A stretch of DNA of 35,478 nt, taken from positions 1 through 35,478 of the forward strand of contig JBKBOE010000025.1 of NCBI GenBank assembly GCA_046294915.1, read 5' to 3'. The stretch comes from UBA2336 sp046294915. GTDB lineage: Bacteria; Bacteroidota; Bacteroidia; Cytophagales; Cyclobacteriaceae. Made by a program: the position numbers and the translations under genes. Shown piece by piece: positions 1 to 8,022 of the stretch. Below the pieces are notes generated by a model. That model had not been told where the DNA came from. It worked only from the letters and a program-made list of their open reading frames with translations, and searched no databases. How positions within the stretch are numbered: position 1 is the stretch's first letter; every line of letters begins with the position of its first letter.

Positions 1-2
1 GG

Positions 3-227
3 CTGGCCGCGCACCGAACAAACCATTATGCACGCTTTGAGTTTCTCCCGGAAAGCCCTGAAGATGAGAAAGATCCCGGCTATTTTGAACTACGGCTTGA
101 ATTCAATGAATTGACCCAATCTGTTTTTCTAAAAGTGTCTGATTATTCGGATTTTGACGATCTGAAAGAACTGGAGGATCTGTGGGATAGCCTGGTCGAT
201 ACCCTGCGCAAAATCGTTGGAGGATAA
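3..227 (+). CDS. START-like domain protein, C-terminal part
   Basis: The reading frame is open from the window edge to a TAA at 225-227, giving 74 residues that end in DTLRKIVGG. The acidic, aromatic pattern (LELNELT-like segment, VSDYSDFDD, LWDSLVDTLRKIVGG) matches the C-terminal half of the Bacteroidota START-like (SRPBCC/AHSA1) protein that is often found next to an LptF/LptG permease gene. Such domains form a helix-grip fold that binds a hydrophobic ligand; the ligand of this family is unknown to me. The N-terminal half lies outside the window. The next gene follows after 66 bases on the same strand, so they may be cotranscribed, although a -7-like box lies in the gap. Confidence 0.75.
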   Translation: MAAHRTNHYARFEFLPESPEDEKDPGYFELRLEFNELTQSVFLKVSDYSDFDDLKELEDLWDSLVDTLRKIVGG

Positions 228-252
228 CTTCCATTTCCTTTCTGCTTCACTC

Positions 253-260
253 TATATTTG
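253..260 (+). promoter_or_regulatory. -7 box TATATTTG before the permease gene
   Basis: TATATTTG is an exact match to the Bacteroidota -7 consensus TAnnTTTG, 33 bases before the ATG at 294. No TTG is seen at the right distance upstream, so the promoter is only half supported. Confidence 0.35.
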
Positions 261-293
261 GCTTGCTATTTGTCCTTAGCAGGGGACTTATCC

Positions 294-1982
294 ATGAAAA
301 AACTTGATAAACTCATCCTTACATCTTTTGCAGGACCGTTTACACTCACCTTTCTGGTAGTGGTCTTTATTCTGCTTACCCAGCATATGCTCAAGTACTT
401 TGATGACATCATCGGTAAAGGTTTAGGCTGGGATGTAATCGGCCAGTTGTTGTTTTATTTTGGTGTATTTATGACACCCGTGGCAATGCCCCTTGCCGTG
501 TTACTCTCATCGTTGATAACATTTGGCAACCTGGGTGAGCATTTTGAACTGACTGCCGTAAAGAGCGCAGGTATCTCCCTGCTTCGCGCTATTCAGCCAA
601 TATTCTTTTTTGTACTGATCCTAACCGTAATTGCATTCTATGTGAACAATAACCTGGTGCCCAAGGCCGCGTTGGAGGCCTACAGCCTGTTGTACGATAT
701 CAAACAAAAAAAACCAGCTCTCGATCTCCGCGAGGGCACCTTTTACAACGGTATTCCCGACATCAGTATTAAAGTAAACAAGCGCTATCCGGATGGGATT
801 ACCATTAAAGACATACTGATCTATGATCATCGCAAGCGCGATGGGAACAAGGAAGTTACCATTGCCGATTCGGGAAGAATGTACACCATACTGAACGAAC
901 GTTACCTTACGTTAGAGCTGTACAACGGCTACAATTACTCTGAAGGTTCAAACACCGGGCAGGAGCTTGCGGGCAAAAACCGAAAGTATAATACAGAGAC
1001 CTTCAGCCGAAGCAAATTTTCTAAAACCCAGGTAGTATTTGATCTTTCATCCTTCGATTTAAATCGAACAGATAAAAAGTGGTTTCAGGGAAACCGCATC
1101 ATGCGTAACCTGAAGGAACTCAATAGCGATATTGATTCGGTGAACAGGGAAATACGCACTCAACAACTTCAATATTTCAACGGCCGCAGTAATTATTTTA
1201 CCCATATTGAACGTGGAGAAGAAATTCTGTTACCGGTAGAATTGCAGCAGTCGAGTTCAGCCGGTTTTTCTGCTCCGGCAATTCAGGCGCAGTCAGATTC
1301 ACCCTCAGCTAAAGAAAAACCGATTGGCGGAGTTGCAGAGTCTCAACGGGTAAAACCAACCCGAAGAGGTTTTTTAAAGGGCCTAAGCGATACGGTTGTA
1401 AAGCAACAAGCCTTTCAGCAAATTCAGAAAAGACTTGAGCCGGCAGCATCCATTGATGCTGCCGACAGGGGAGTAGTGTCAAGATTAGACAGCGTTTTAA
1501 ACGTGCCTGCAGATGCAACCATGATTAATCAGGCTGCCGCACGGGCGCGGATGATTAAAAGTGAAATTTCCAATGCAATTAACACAGAGGAAGTGTTTGT
1601 AACCGAGCGTAGAGTATTTGAAATTCAGTGGCATAAAATAATAGCCAATTCATTGGCCTGTATTGCCATGTTCCTGATAGGTGCACCATTGGGAGCCATT
1701 ATTAAGAAAGGTGGTCTTGGGGTTCCATTTCTGGTCTCCATATTGTTCTTCATCATCTATTACCTGCTCACTATGGCAGGAGAAAAATGGGCAAAGCAAG
1801 GAATTGTTGGAGTTGCGCCCGGAGTCTGGGCGGCTGATTTTATTCTGCTGGTTATCGGCTTGTTCTTTTTAAAACAGGCCCGACTGGATGCCCGCTTGTT
1901 TGATGCCGATGCATACCTGATTGCCTTTGACAAGGCTAAAATATGGCTTATTCAGAGAGGTATTCTCCCACAATCGGTATAG
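294..1982 (+). CDS. LptF/LptG family permease (LPS export)
   Basis: This 562-residue inner-membrane protein belongs to the YjgP/YjgQ family, whose members form the membrane core of the LptBFG ABC transporter that pulls LPS out of the inner membrane. The N-terminus MKKLDKLILTSF is followed by hydrophobic segments near residues 10-30, 50-72 and 100-118, then a long periplasmic part, then three more membrane segments between about 445 and 530, the usual six-helix layout. The ATG at 294 is preferred to an upstream TTG at 258 because the extra residues do not fit the family N-terminus. It is much longer than the roughly 360 residues usual in proteobacteria: a Ser/Ala/Gln-rich, apparently disordered stretch around residues 300-430 interrupts the region before the C-terminal helices. 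Whether it acts as LptF or LptG cannot be told here. Confidence 0.88.
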   Translation: MKKLDKLILTSFAGPFTLTFLVVVFILLTQHMLKYFDDIIGKGLGWDVIGQLLFYFGVFMTPVAMPLAVLLSSLITFGNLGEHFELTAVKSAGISLLRAIQPIFFFVLILTVIAFYVNNNLVPKAALEAYSLLYDIKQKKPALDLREGTFYNGIPDISIKVNKRYPDGITIKDILIYDHRKRDGNKEVTIADSGRMYTILNERYLTLELYNGYNYSEGSNTGQELAGKNRKYNTETFSRSKFSKTQVVFDLSSFDLNRTDKKWFQGNRIMRNLKELNSDIDSVNREIRTQQLQYFNGRSNYFTHIERGEEILLPVELQQSSSAGFSAPAIQAQSDSPSAKEKPIGGVAESQRVKPTRRGFLKGLSDTVVKQQAFQQIQKRLEPAASIDAADRGVVSRLDSVLNVPADATMINQAAARARMIKSEISNAINTEEVFVTERRVFEIQWHKIIANSLACIAMFLIGAPLGAIIKKGGLGVPFLVSILFFIIYYLLTMAGEKWAKQGIVGVAPGVWAADFILLVIGLFFLKQARLDARLFDADAYLIAFDKAKIWLIQRGILPQSV

Positions 1983-2002
1983 AGGGCTAATTTTCAGGTA
2001 TT

Positions 2003-2035
2003 TTTGGAGTTATGAGCCTGTTTGATGTATCTTTG
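2003..2035 (+). promoter_or_regulatory. rpsO promoter, Bacteroidota type
   Basis: TTTG at 2003-2006 and TATCTTTG at 2028-2035 are separated by 21 bases. Both boxes match the Bacteroidota primary-sigma consensus (TTTG / TAnnTTTG) exactly. The expected start of transcription is near 2042, about 30 bases before the rpsO ATG. Confidence 0.72.
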
Positions 2036-2071
2036 CAGGCTGAAATTATAGGAATATAACCATTTTTTACG

Positions 2072-2347
2072 ATGCCATTAACTGCTGAATTGAAAAAAGA
2101 ATTGTTTAAGAAGCACAGTCCTTCAAAAACTGACAAGGACACCGGATCCCCCGAGTCTCAAATCGCTATGTTTACCAAGCGAATTAACGAGTTAACAGAC
2201 CACCTGAAGAAGCACAAAAAAGACTATGCTACCCAACAAGGGTTGATGAAACTTGTAGGTAAGCGAAAGAAATTGTTGAACTACCTTAACCGCAACGACA
2301 TCGGGCGGTACCGTTCAATAGTTGCCGACCTTGACTTGAGAAAGTAA
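2072..2347 (+). CDS. rpsO: 30S ribosomal protein S15
   Basis: The 91-residue product has the full S15 pattern: DTGSPESQIAMFTKRI near residues 23-38, the LTDHLKKHKKD segment, and the C-terminal KRKKLLNYLNRND followed by Y. S15 binds the central domain of 16S rRNA early in 30S assembly. The length is normal. The gene has its own consensus promoter and is followed by a hairpin and then pnp, the same rpsO-pnp order seen in many bacteria. Confidence 0.97.
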   Translation: MPLTAELKKELFKKHSPSKTDKDTGSPESQIAMFTKRINELTDHLKKHKKDYATQQGLMKLVGKRKKLLNYLNRNDIGRYRSIVADLDLRK

Positions 2348-2372
2348 AACGTTAAAATACTTCACCACCACA

Positions 2373-2394
2373 GGGAACCGGGTTTTAGGTTCCC
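2373..2394 (+). terminator. Hairpin between rpsO and pnp
   Basis: GGGAACC at 2373-2379 pairs with GGTTCCC at 2388-2394 around an 8-base loop, and T-rich sequence follows (TTCTTACATTTTT). It can be an intrinsic terminator of rpsO, or a partial terminator or RNA-processing site, since in E. coli the rpsO-pnp gap holds an RNase III hairpin that controls pnp. Confidence 0.6.
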
Positions 2395-2451
2395 TTCTTA
2401 CATTTTTAACCAGGCTAATCTGAATTAACGGACGGCCTACTAACTAAATTG

Positions 2452-4596
2452 ATGATGTTTAATATTGTTACTAAAAGCTGCAAACTTCCCGATGGCCGGG
2501 AAATAATCCTTGAAACCGGAAAAATGGCCCGTCAGGCCGATGGTTCGGTTGTTTTACGCATGGGCAATACCATGCTGCTGGCCACAGTGGTGGCCAAAAG
2601 CGAAGCCGTTGAAGGCGCTGATTTCATGCCCCTCTCGGTTGATTACCAGGAAAAATTTGCCTCTACCGGTAAAGTACCTGGGGGATTTTTAAAGCGTGAA
2701 AGCAAACTGTCGGACTACGAGGTGTTGATATGCCGGTTGGTTGACCGGGCCATCAGACCTTTATTTCCGGATGATTTCCATGCCGAAACACAGGTTATGA
2801 TTTATCTTATTTCTGGAGATTCGGACGCCCTACCCGATGCTCTCGCTGCCTTTGCAGCTTCGGCAGCATTATCCATATCGGATATTCCATGGGGTGGCCC
2901 CATTTCAGAGGTTCGCGTAGCCCGTGTTGATGGCCAGTTTGTGGTTAACCCAACATTGGCGCAAAAAGAGCGTGCCGATATTGATTTAATGGTGGGGGCA
3001 TCCATTGAAAATATCCTTATGGTGGAAGGTGAAATGAAAGAGGTTAGCGAAGTTGAAATGCTTGAAGCCCTGAAAGTTGCCCATCAAGCCATTAAAGTAC
3101 AATGCCAGCTTCAACTCGATATGGCCCGTGAACTGGGTAAAGAAACCAAGCGTACCTATAACCACGAGGTAAAGGATGAAGCATTAAGGCAGCAACTTTT
3201 TGATTTGTTGTACCCTAAAGTTTATGAAGTTGCCAAACGTCAGATTAAAAATAAAAAGGAGCGCAGCGCAGCTTTTGACCAGATTCTGGAAGAGTACCTC
3301 GCTACATTACCGGAAGACACAACCGTTAATAAGGACCTCGTTAAAAAGTATTACCACGAAATCCACAAGAAAGCAGCCCGTGATCTGGTATTAAATGAGG
3401 GAATCCGGTTAGATGGCCGTAAAACACGGGAAATCAGACCGATATACACCGAAGTTGACCTTCTTCCTTCAACACATGGCTCTGCACTATTTACCCGTGG
3501 TGAGACTCAATCACTGACTACCGTTACCCTTGGAACCAAACTGGATGAGCAACTTATTGATGGTGCTATGTTCAGCGGATCAAATAAGTTCATCCTTCAC
3601 TACAATTTCCCAGGGTTTTCTACCGGTGAGGTAAAGCCAAATCGTGGGCCTGGCCGCAGGGAAGTGGGGCATGGTAACCTTGCTGCAAGAGGTTTAAAGC
3701 AGGTTCTTCCTGCAGATACGGAAAATCCCTATACAATCCGTGTGGTTTCCGACATTCTGGAATCGAATGGCTCATCGTCTATGGCAACGGTATGTGCCGG
3801 CACATTGGCACTTATGGATGCCGGTGTTCCTGTGAAGGCGCCTGTATCCGGTATTGCCATGGGCATGATTTCCGACTCAAAAACAGGTAAGTATGCCATC
3901 TTATCCGATATCCTGGGCGATGAAGATCACCTGGGCGATATGGACTTTAAAACTACCGGTACAGAAAAGGGCCTCACCGCATGCCAGATGGACTTAAAGG
4001 TTGATGGCCTTACCTATGAGGTTCTCAAAGAGGCGCTTGACCAGGCAAAGGAAGGTCGTTTGCATATTTTGAACGAAATGAAGAAAACACTTTCACAGCC
4101 CCGGCCCGACCTGAAACCTCATACACCGCGTGCGGAAACCATAATTATCGAAAAAGAAATGATTGGTGCGGTTATAGGCCCCGGAGGCAAGGTGGTTCAA
4201 GACATCCAAAATACTACCGGTGCAACGGTGGTAATTGAAGAAGTGAACAATAAAGGCGTTGTTAACGTTTTTGCCACCAGTAAAGAGGTAATGGATGCCG
4301 CTTTAAAGCGGATACGCGCTATTGTGGCCGTACCGGAAATTGGTCAGGTTTATGACGGAAAGGTGAAGTCCATTATGCCATTTGGCGCATTTGTTGAGTT
4401 TATGCCCGGAAAAGACGGTTTGCTGCATATTTCAGAGATTAAGTGGGAAAGACTGGAGACCATGGAGGGAGTACTTGAGGTGGGCGAAGAAATAAAAGTG
4501 AAATTGGTCGAAGTGGACAAAAAAACCGGCAAATTCAGGCTCTCCCGAAAGGTTCTTATCCCCAAACCCCCGGTAAAAGAAACCGCCAGCCAGTAA
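2452..4596 (+). CDS. pnp: Polyribonucleotide nucleotidyltransferase (PNPase)
   Basis: The 714-residue enzyme degrades RNA 3' to 5' by phosphorolysis and forms a ring-shaped trimer. Visible are the first RNase PH domain with the FASTGKVPGGFLKRE segment near residue 70, the second RNase PH domain with the LFTRGETQ and GSNKFILHYNFP segments, a KH domain near 560-615 with its IGPGGK loop, and a C-terminal S1 domain from about 630 (GKVKSIMPFGAFVEF). Length and domain order are those of ordinary bacterial PNPase. Two adjacent ATGs (2452 and 2455) are possible starts; the TTG at 2449 is less likely. No TAnnTTTG box is visible directly upstream, so expression by read-through from rpsO is plausible. 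Confidence 0.97.
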   Translation: MMFNIVTKSCKLPDGREIILETGKMARQADGSVVLRMGNTMLLATVVAKSEAVEGADFMPLSVDYQEKFASTGKVPGGFLKRESKLSDYEVLICRLVDRAIRPLFPDDFHAETQVMIYLISGDSDALPDALAAFAASAALSISDIPWGGPISEVRVARVDGQFVVNPTLAQKERADIDLMVGASIENILMVEGEMKEVSEVEMLEALKVAHQAIKVQCQLQLDMARELGKETKRTYNHEVKDEALRQQLFDLLYPKVYEVAKRQIKNKKERSAAFDQILEEYLATLPEDTTVNKDLVKKYYHEIHKKAARDLVLNEGIRLDGRKTREIRPIYTEVDLLPSTHGSALFTRGETQSLTTVTLGTKLDEQLIDGAMFSGSNKFILHYNFPGFSTGEVKPNRGPGRREVGHGNLAARGLKQVLPADTENPYTIRVVSDILESNGSSSMATVCAGTLALMDAGVPVKAPVSGIAMGMISDSKTGKYAILSDILGDEDHLGDMDFKTTGTEKGLTACQMDLKVDGLTYEVLKEALDQAKEGRLHILNEMKKTLSQPRPDLKPHTPRAETIIIEKEMIGAVIGPGGKVVQDIQNTTGATVVIEEVNNKGVVNVFATSKEVMDAALKRIRAIVAVPEIGQVYDGKVKSIMPFGAFVEFMPGKDGLLHISEIKWERLETMEGVLEVGEEIKVKLVEVDKKTGKFRLSRKVLIPKPPVKETASQ

Positions 4597-4623
4597 TAAC
4601 GGTTGAATAACTGTGAAACAGGT

Positions 4624-4655
4624 TTGACAGGAACTAACATAAGAAACTATATTGT
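4624..4655 (+). promoter_or_regulatory. Possible promoter of the sigma gene
   Basis: TTG at 4624-4626 and TATATTGT at 4648-4655 are 21 bases apart and 25 bases before the ATG. The -7 box is an imperfect match to TAnnTTTG. Confidence 0.38.
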
Positions 4656-4679
4656 TACCAAACTGATTTTAAATCCGGC

Positions 4680-5543
4680 ATGAGACAGTTAAAGATCAGT
4701 AAGCAAATCACCAACCGCGAAAGTCAATCGCTTGATAAGTACCTTCAGGAGATTGGCAAGGTTGACTTGCTAACCCCTGACGAAGAAGTAGAGCTAGCCA
4801 AGCGTATCAAAGAAGGCGACCAGATTGCGCTTGAGAAGCTCACAAAAGCAAACCTCCGGTTTGTCGTTTCAGTCGCCAAGCAATACCAGAATCAGGGGCT
4901 ATCATTGGGTGACCTCATTAATGAAGGAAATCTTGGCCTGATAAAGGCGGCACAACGCTTCGATGAAACCCGGGGTTTCAAATTCATCTCCTATGCGGTT
5001 TGGTGGATTCGCCAATCGATTCTTCAGGCGTTGGCCGAACAATCGCGTATTGTTCGTCTGCCGCTCAACCGTGTCGGGTCACTAAATAAAATTTCAAAAA
5101 CATTTTCAGAGCTTGAGCAAAAGTATGAACGCGAGCCCTCACCCGAGGAATTGGCGGAAGTACTGGATGTAACAACAGCCGAAGTTGTTGACACCATGAA
5201 AATTTCCGGTCGCCATGTTTCCATGGATGCACCGTTTGTTCAGGGCGAAGAAAACAGCCTGTTGGATGTACTTGAAAACGACAGCGAAGAAACGCCCGAT
5301 TCCGGCCTGATGAACGATTCGCTGCGCAAAGAAGTACAACGTGCCCTCTCAACCCTTACCCAGCGCGAAGCCGATGTTATTACGCTCTATTTTGGGTTGA
5401 ACGGGGAACATGCCATGACCCTGGAGGAGATCGGAGAGAAGTTTAACCTCACCCGTGAGCGGGTAAGGCAGATTAAGGAAAAGGCCATTCGTAGGCTACG
5501 CCACACCAGCCGAAGCAAGGCTTTAAAACCTTACCTGGGTTAA
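4680..5543 (+). CDS. rpoD: RNA polymerase primary sigma factor, short Bacteroidota form
   Basis: The 287-residue protein directs RNA polymerase to housekeeping promoters. Region 1.2 lies near residues 15-45; region 2 holds the conserved GLIKAAQRFDETRGFKFISY stretch and the WWIRQSI helix used in promoter melting; region 4.2 has the helix-turn-helix TLEEIGEKFNLTRERVRQ near residues 248-266. The protein lacks region 1.1 and the long non-conserved insert of E. coli RpoD, as is standard for Bacteroidota primary sigmas, which read TTTG / TAnnTTTG promoters. Several such promoters occur in this window. Monocistronic: a hairpin follows the stop codon. Confidence 0.95.
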   Translation: MRQLKISKQITNRESQSLDKYLQEIGKVDLLTPDEEVELAKRIKEGDQIALEKLTKANLRFVVSVAKQYQNQGLSLGDLINEGNLGLIKAAQRFDETRGFKFISYAVWWIRQSILQALAEQSRIVRLPLNRVGSLNKISKTFSELEQKYEREPSPEELAEVLDVTTAEVVDTMKISGRHVSMDAPFVQGEENSLLDVLENDSEETPDSGLMNDSLRKEVQRALSTLTQREADVITLYFGLNGEHAMTLEEIGEKFNLTRERVRQIKEKAIRRLRHTSRSKALKPYLG

Positions 5544-5567
5544 TAAAGTTTAATTGGAAACAATTCT

Positions 5568-5597
5568 GGGGTCTCGGCTTGGTACAGGTGAGACCCC
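5568..5597 (+). terminator. Hairpin after the sigma gene
   Basis: GGGGTCTC at 5568-5575 pairs perfectly with GAGACCCC at 5590-5597 around a 14-base loop, 25 bases after the sigma stop codon. The downstream T-run is poor, so termination may be partial and trxB may receive read-through. Confidence 0.55.
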
Positions 5598-5617
5598 TTC
5601 ATGTTCATAAACCATAT

Positions 5618-6568
5618 ATGCCTACAAAAGAAAAAGTTGTAATTATTGGCTCCGGACCGGCTGGTTATACCGCTGCCATTTATGCCGCACGGGCAGGACT
5701 TAAGCCTCTTCTGTATACCGGTGGGCAGCCTGGAGGACAGCTCACTACCACAAACGATGTGGAGAACTTCCCGGGTTATCCGGATGGGATCAACGGTCCG
5801 CAGATGATGGTCGATTTACAGAAACAAGCCGAACGTTTTGGTACCCGCATTCACTTTGGTTTGGTAACGGCTGTCGATTTTTCGGTATACCCCTTGAAAT
5901 TGATCATTGATGAGAAAGACGAGATCCTGGCTGAATCGGTCATCATAGCCACAGGTGCCAGTGCAAAGTATTTGGGTATCCCTTCAGAAGAAAAATTTTT
6001 GAACAAAGGTGTATCCGCCTGTGCTGTGTGTGACGGATATTTTTATCGTGGAAAAGAAGTGGCCGTTGTTGGTGCCGGTGATTCAGCAGCTGAAGAATCA
6101 ACCTACCTTTCAAAGCTGTGTACTAAAGTTAACCTCATTGTGAGACGTGATGAGATGCGCGCCTCGAAAATCATGCAGGCCCGTGTAAAGAATACACCGA
6201 ATATTGAGATCCACTGGAACTCCGAAACAGATGAGGTGTTGGGAGACGATTCAGGCGTTACAGGCGTGCGTATTGTGAACAATAAAACCGGTGAGAAAAA
6301 AGTGCTGCCTGTGCAGGGCTTTTTCCTGGCTATCGGACACAAACCAAATACTGATATTTTTAAGGGTTATCTCGACATGGATGATACCGGTTATATTAAG
6401 GTAACTCCCGGAACTACAAAAACCAATGTAGAGGGTGTGTTTGCCGTAGGCGATGCTGCCGACAAAGTTTACCGGCAGGCAATAACCGCAGCAGGCACAG
6501 GATGCATGGGAGCACTTGATGCCGAGAAGTTCCTTGCTGCTAAAGAACTGGAACCGGCACATCCATGA
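5618..6568 (+). CDS. trxB: Thioredoxin reductase
   Basis: The 316-residue flavoprotein transfers electrons from NADPH to thioredoxin or a related disulfide. The FAD-binding GSGPAG motif is at residues 11-16, the redox-active CAVC is at 135-138, a second nucleotide-binding GAGDSA motif follows, and the C-terminal FAVGDAADKVYRQ matches the FAD-binding segment. The length is that of low-molecular-weight TrxB. The ATG at 5618 is chosen because the family starts just before the first Rossmann strand; an upstream TTG at 5579 lies in the preceding hairpin. The last bases overlap the ATG of bshB1 (ATGA), so the two are translationally coupled. That pairing also leaves open a role as a bacillithiol-disulfide reductase. 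Confidence 0.93.
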   Translation: MPTKEKVVIIGSGPAGYTAAIYAARAGLKPLLYTGGQPGGQLTTTNDVENFPGYPDGINGPQMMVDLQKQAERFGTRIHFGLVTAVDFSVYPLKLIIDEKDEILAESVIIATGASAKYLGIPSEEKFLNKGVSACAVCDGYFYRGKEVAVVGAGDSAAEESTYLSKLCTKVNLIVRRDEMRASKIMQARVKNTPNIEIHWNSETDEVLGDDSGVTGVRIVNNKTGEKKVLPVQGFFLAIGHKPNTDIFKGYLDMDDTGYIKVTPGTTKTNVEGVFAVGDAADKVYRQAITAAGTGCMGALDAEKFLAAKELEPAHP

Positions 6569-7281
6569 AATTGGATATTCTTGTTTTTGCCGCTCACCCT
6601 GATGATGCCGAACTCGGTTGCGGAGGTACCATTGCCAAACACGTGGCTATGGGCCACAAGGTGGGTGTAGTGGATTTAACACGCGGAGAACTTGGTACAC
6701 GCGGGACACCCGAAATTCGCGCAAAAGAAGCTGAAAATGCAGCTAAAATACTTGGCCTATCGGTACGGCAGAACCTGGGGCTACCTGATGGATTTTTCAG
6801 AAATGAGGAGATGCACCAAAAGGAGGTGATAGGCGCTATTCGGAGGTTTAAGCCTGAAATTATTATTACCAACGCCATTTATGACAGGCATTCCGACCAC
6901 GGAAGGGCAGCTCAATTGGTTGCTGATGCCAGTTTTCTTGCAGGATTAGCTAAAGTTGAAACTTCCGATAATGGCGAAAAACAGTTTCCGTGGCGCCCCA
7001 AGGCAGTTTACCATTTTATCCAAGCCCTGTTAATCAAACCTGATTTCGTAGTAGACATCAGCGATTACTGGGAAAAGAAGGTAGCATCATACATGGCTTT
7101 TGAAAGCCAGATGTTTAATCCCGCCAGCAAAGAGCCAAAAACCTATATTTCCTCACCGGAGTTCTTACGACTCGTGGAGGCAAGGGCAGTGGAATTTGGT
7201 AGCACCATTGGCGCAAAATATGGCGAAGGGTTTACGGTTAGGAGAATTCCAGGCATTCGGCTGCTAACCGATCTACTTTGA
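6565..7281 (+). CDS. bshB1: BshB1-type N-acetylglucosaminyl-malate deacetylase (bacillithiol synthesis)
   Basis: The 238-residue protein is a zinc deacetylase of the PIG-L/LmbE fold. It has the metal-binding AHPDD motif at residues 10-14 and the RHSDH motif at 108-112, whose histidine completes the metal site. The overall pattern (DLTRGELGTRGTPEIR, NLGLPDGFF, KPEIIITN, FESQMFNP) is that of BshB1, which removes the acetyl group from GlcNAc-malate in the second step of bacillithiol synthesis. It overlaps trxB by four bases and ends one base from the convergent pdxH stop. bshA and bshC are not in the window. A broader LmbE deacetylase role is possible but less likely. Confidence 0.9.
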   Translation: MKLDILVFAAHPDDAELGCGGTIAKHVAMGHKVGVVDLTRGELGTRGTPEIRAKEAENAAKILGLSVRQNLGLPDGFFRNEEMHQKEVIGAIRRFKPEIIITNAIYDRHSDHGRAAQLVADASFLAGLAKVETSDNGEKQFPWRPKAVYHFIQALLIKPDFVVDISDYWEKKVASYMAFESQMFNPASKEPKTYISSPEFLRLVEARAVEFGSTIGAKYGEGFTVRRIPGIRLLTDLL

Positions 7282-7282
7282 T

Positions 7283-7924
7283 CTATGGTGCTAAGCGCCT
7301 GATATTCCATTTGTTATTTGATTTCACAAAAAGTATTCTATCGTGTAGCCTGTTTGGCCTGCCTTGCCAGAATTCAATCAGAAACGGATCTACCTCAAAA
7401 CCTCCCCATTGTTTGGGTTTAGGTATTTCCCCCTCTCCAAACCGTGCTTCCAATTCCCTATAGCGCGATTCCAGCAAATCGCGGGAGTTTACTGGAGAGC
7501 TTTGTGGCGATGCCCATGCCCCGATTTGTGCCCCGCGTGGTCTGGTTTTAAAGTATTCAGATGAGCGCTCCTCGCTGATTCTTGAAACCGTTCCTTCAAT
7601 GCGTACCTGACGCTCCAGTTCGGCCCATAAGAAATTAAGGGCGCAAAACGGGTTGGCCTCCAGTTCCCGGCCCTTATTGCTTTGGTAATTGGTAAAAAAT
7701 ACAAATTTCTCGTTTTCAATGCCTTTTAACAGCACTACCCTTGAGGTTGGCCTACCTGTTTCAGTTACGGTTGACAAGGTCATGGCATTTGCCTCCAGCA
7801 CATTTGCCGAAAGCGCCTCCATAAACCATACATCAAACTGTGTTATTGGATTTTGGGCAACCGTTTCGATTTCCAGCCTTTCTTTGGCATACTCTCTCCG
7901 AAGTGACGCAATATCGGGTTTCAT
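7283..7924 (-). CDS. pdxH: Pyridoxamine 5'-phosphate oxidase
   Basis: The 213-residue FMN enzyme oxidises pyridoxamine or pyridoxine phosphate to pyridoxal 5'-phosphate. Family marks include the N-terminal REYAKERL segment, AMTLSTVTETGRPTSRVVLLKG (FMN-binding strand), FFTNYQSNKGREL, the ERQVRIEGTV strand, SPQSSPV, the GGFEVDPFLIEFWQG segment and the C-terminal WNIRRLAP. The ATG whose complement is at 7922-7924 is chosen because the family begins about there; an upstream in-frame start would add 29 unrelated residues and run through an inverted repeat. It converges on bshB1 with one base between the stop codons and diverges from yqgE. Confidence 0.94.
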   Translation of the reverse strand: MKPDIASLRREYAKERLEIETVAQNPITQFDVWFMEALSANVLEANAMTLSTVTETGRPTSRVVLLKGIENEKFVFFTNYQSNKGRELEANPFCALNFLWAELERQVRIEGTVSRISEERSSEYFKTRPRGAQIGAWASPQSSPVNSRDLLESRYRELEARFGEGEIPKPKQWGGFEVDPFLIEFWQGRPNRLHDRILFVKSNNKWNIRRLAP

Positions 7925-7971
7925 AGGTATTACACAGCAACTAATTCCCCTCAAGTTTAGTCTAATTGGGT

Positions 7972-8000
7972 AATACTTGTTTGGTAGTTCTACAAGTATT
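7972..8000. promoter_or_regulatory. Perfect 9-bp inverted repeat between pdxH and yqgE
   Basis: AATACTTGT at 7972-7980 and its exact reverse complement ACAAGTATT at 7992-8000 are separated by 11 bases. It sits 47 bases before the pdxH start and 22 bases before the yqgE start, in the only intergenic space between these divergent genes. It could be a two-half-site operator for a dimeric regulator or an RNA hairpin in the yqgE leader. Confidence 0.45.
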
Positions 8001-8022
8001 TTATTTCGCAATAAGATCGATT

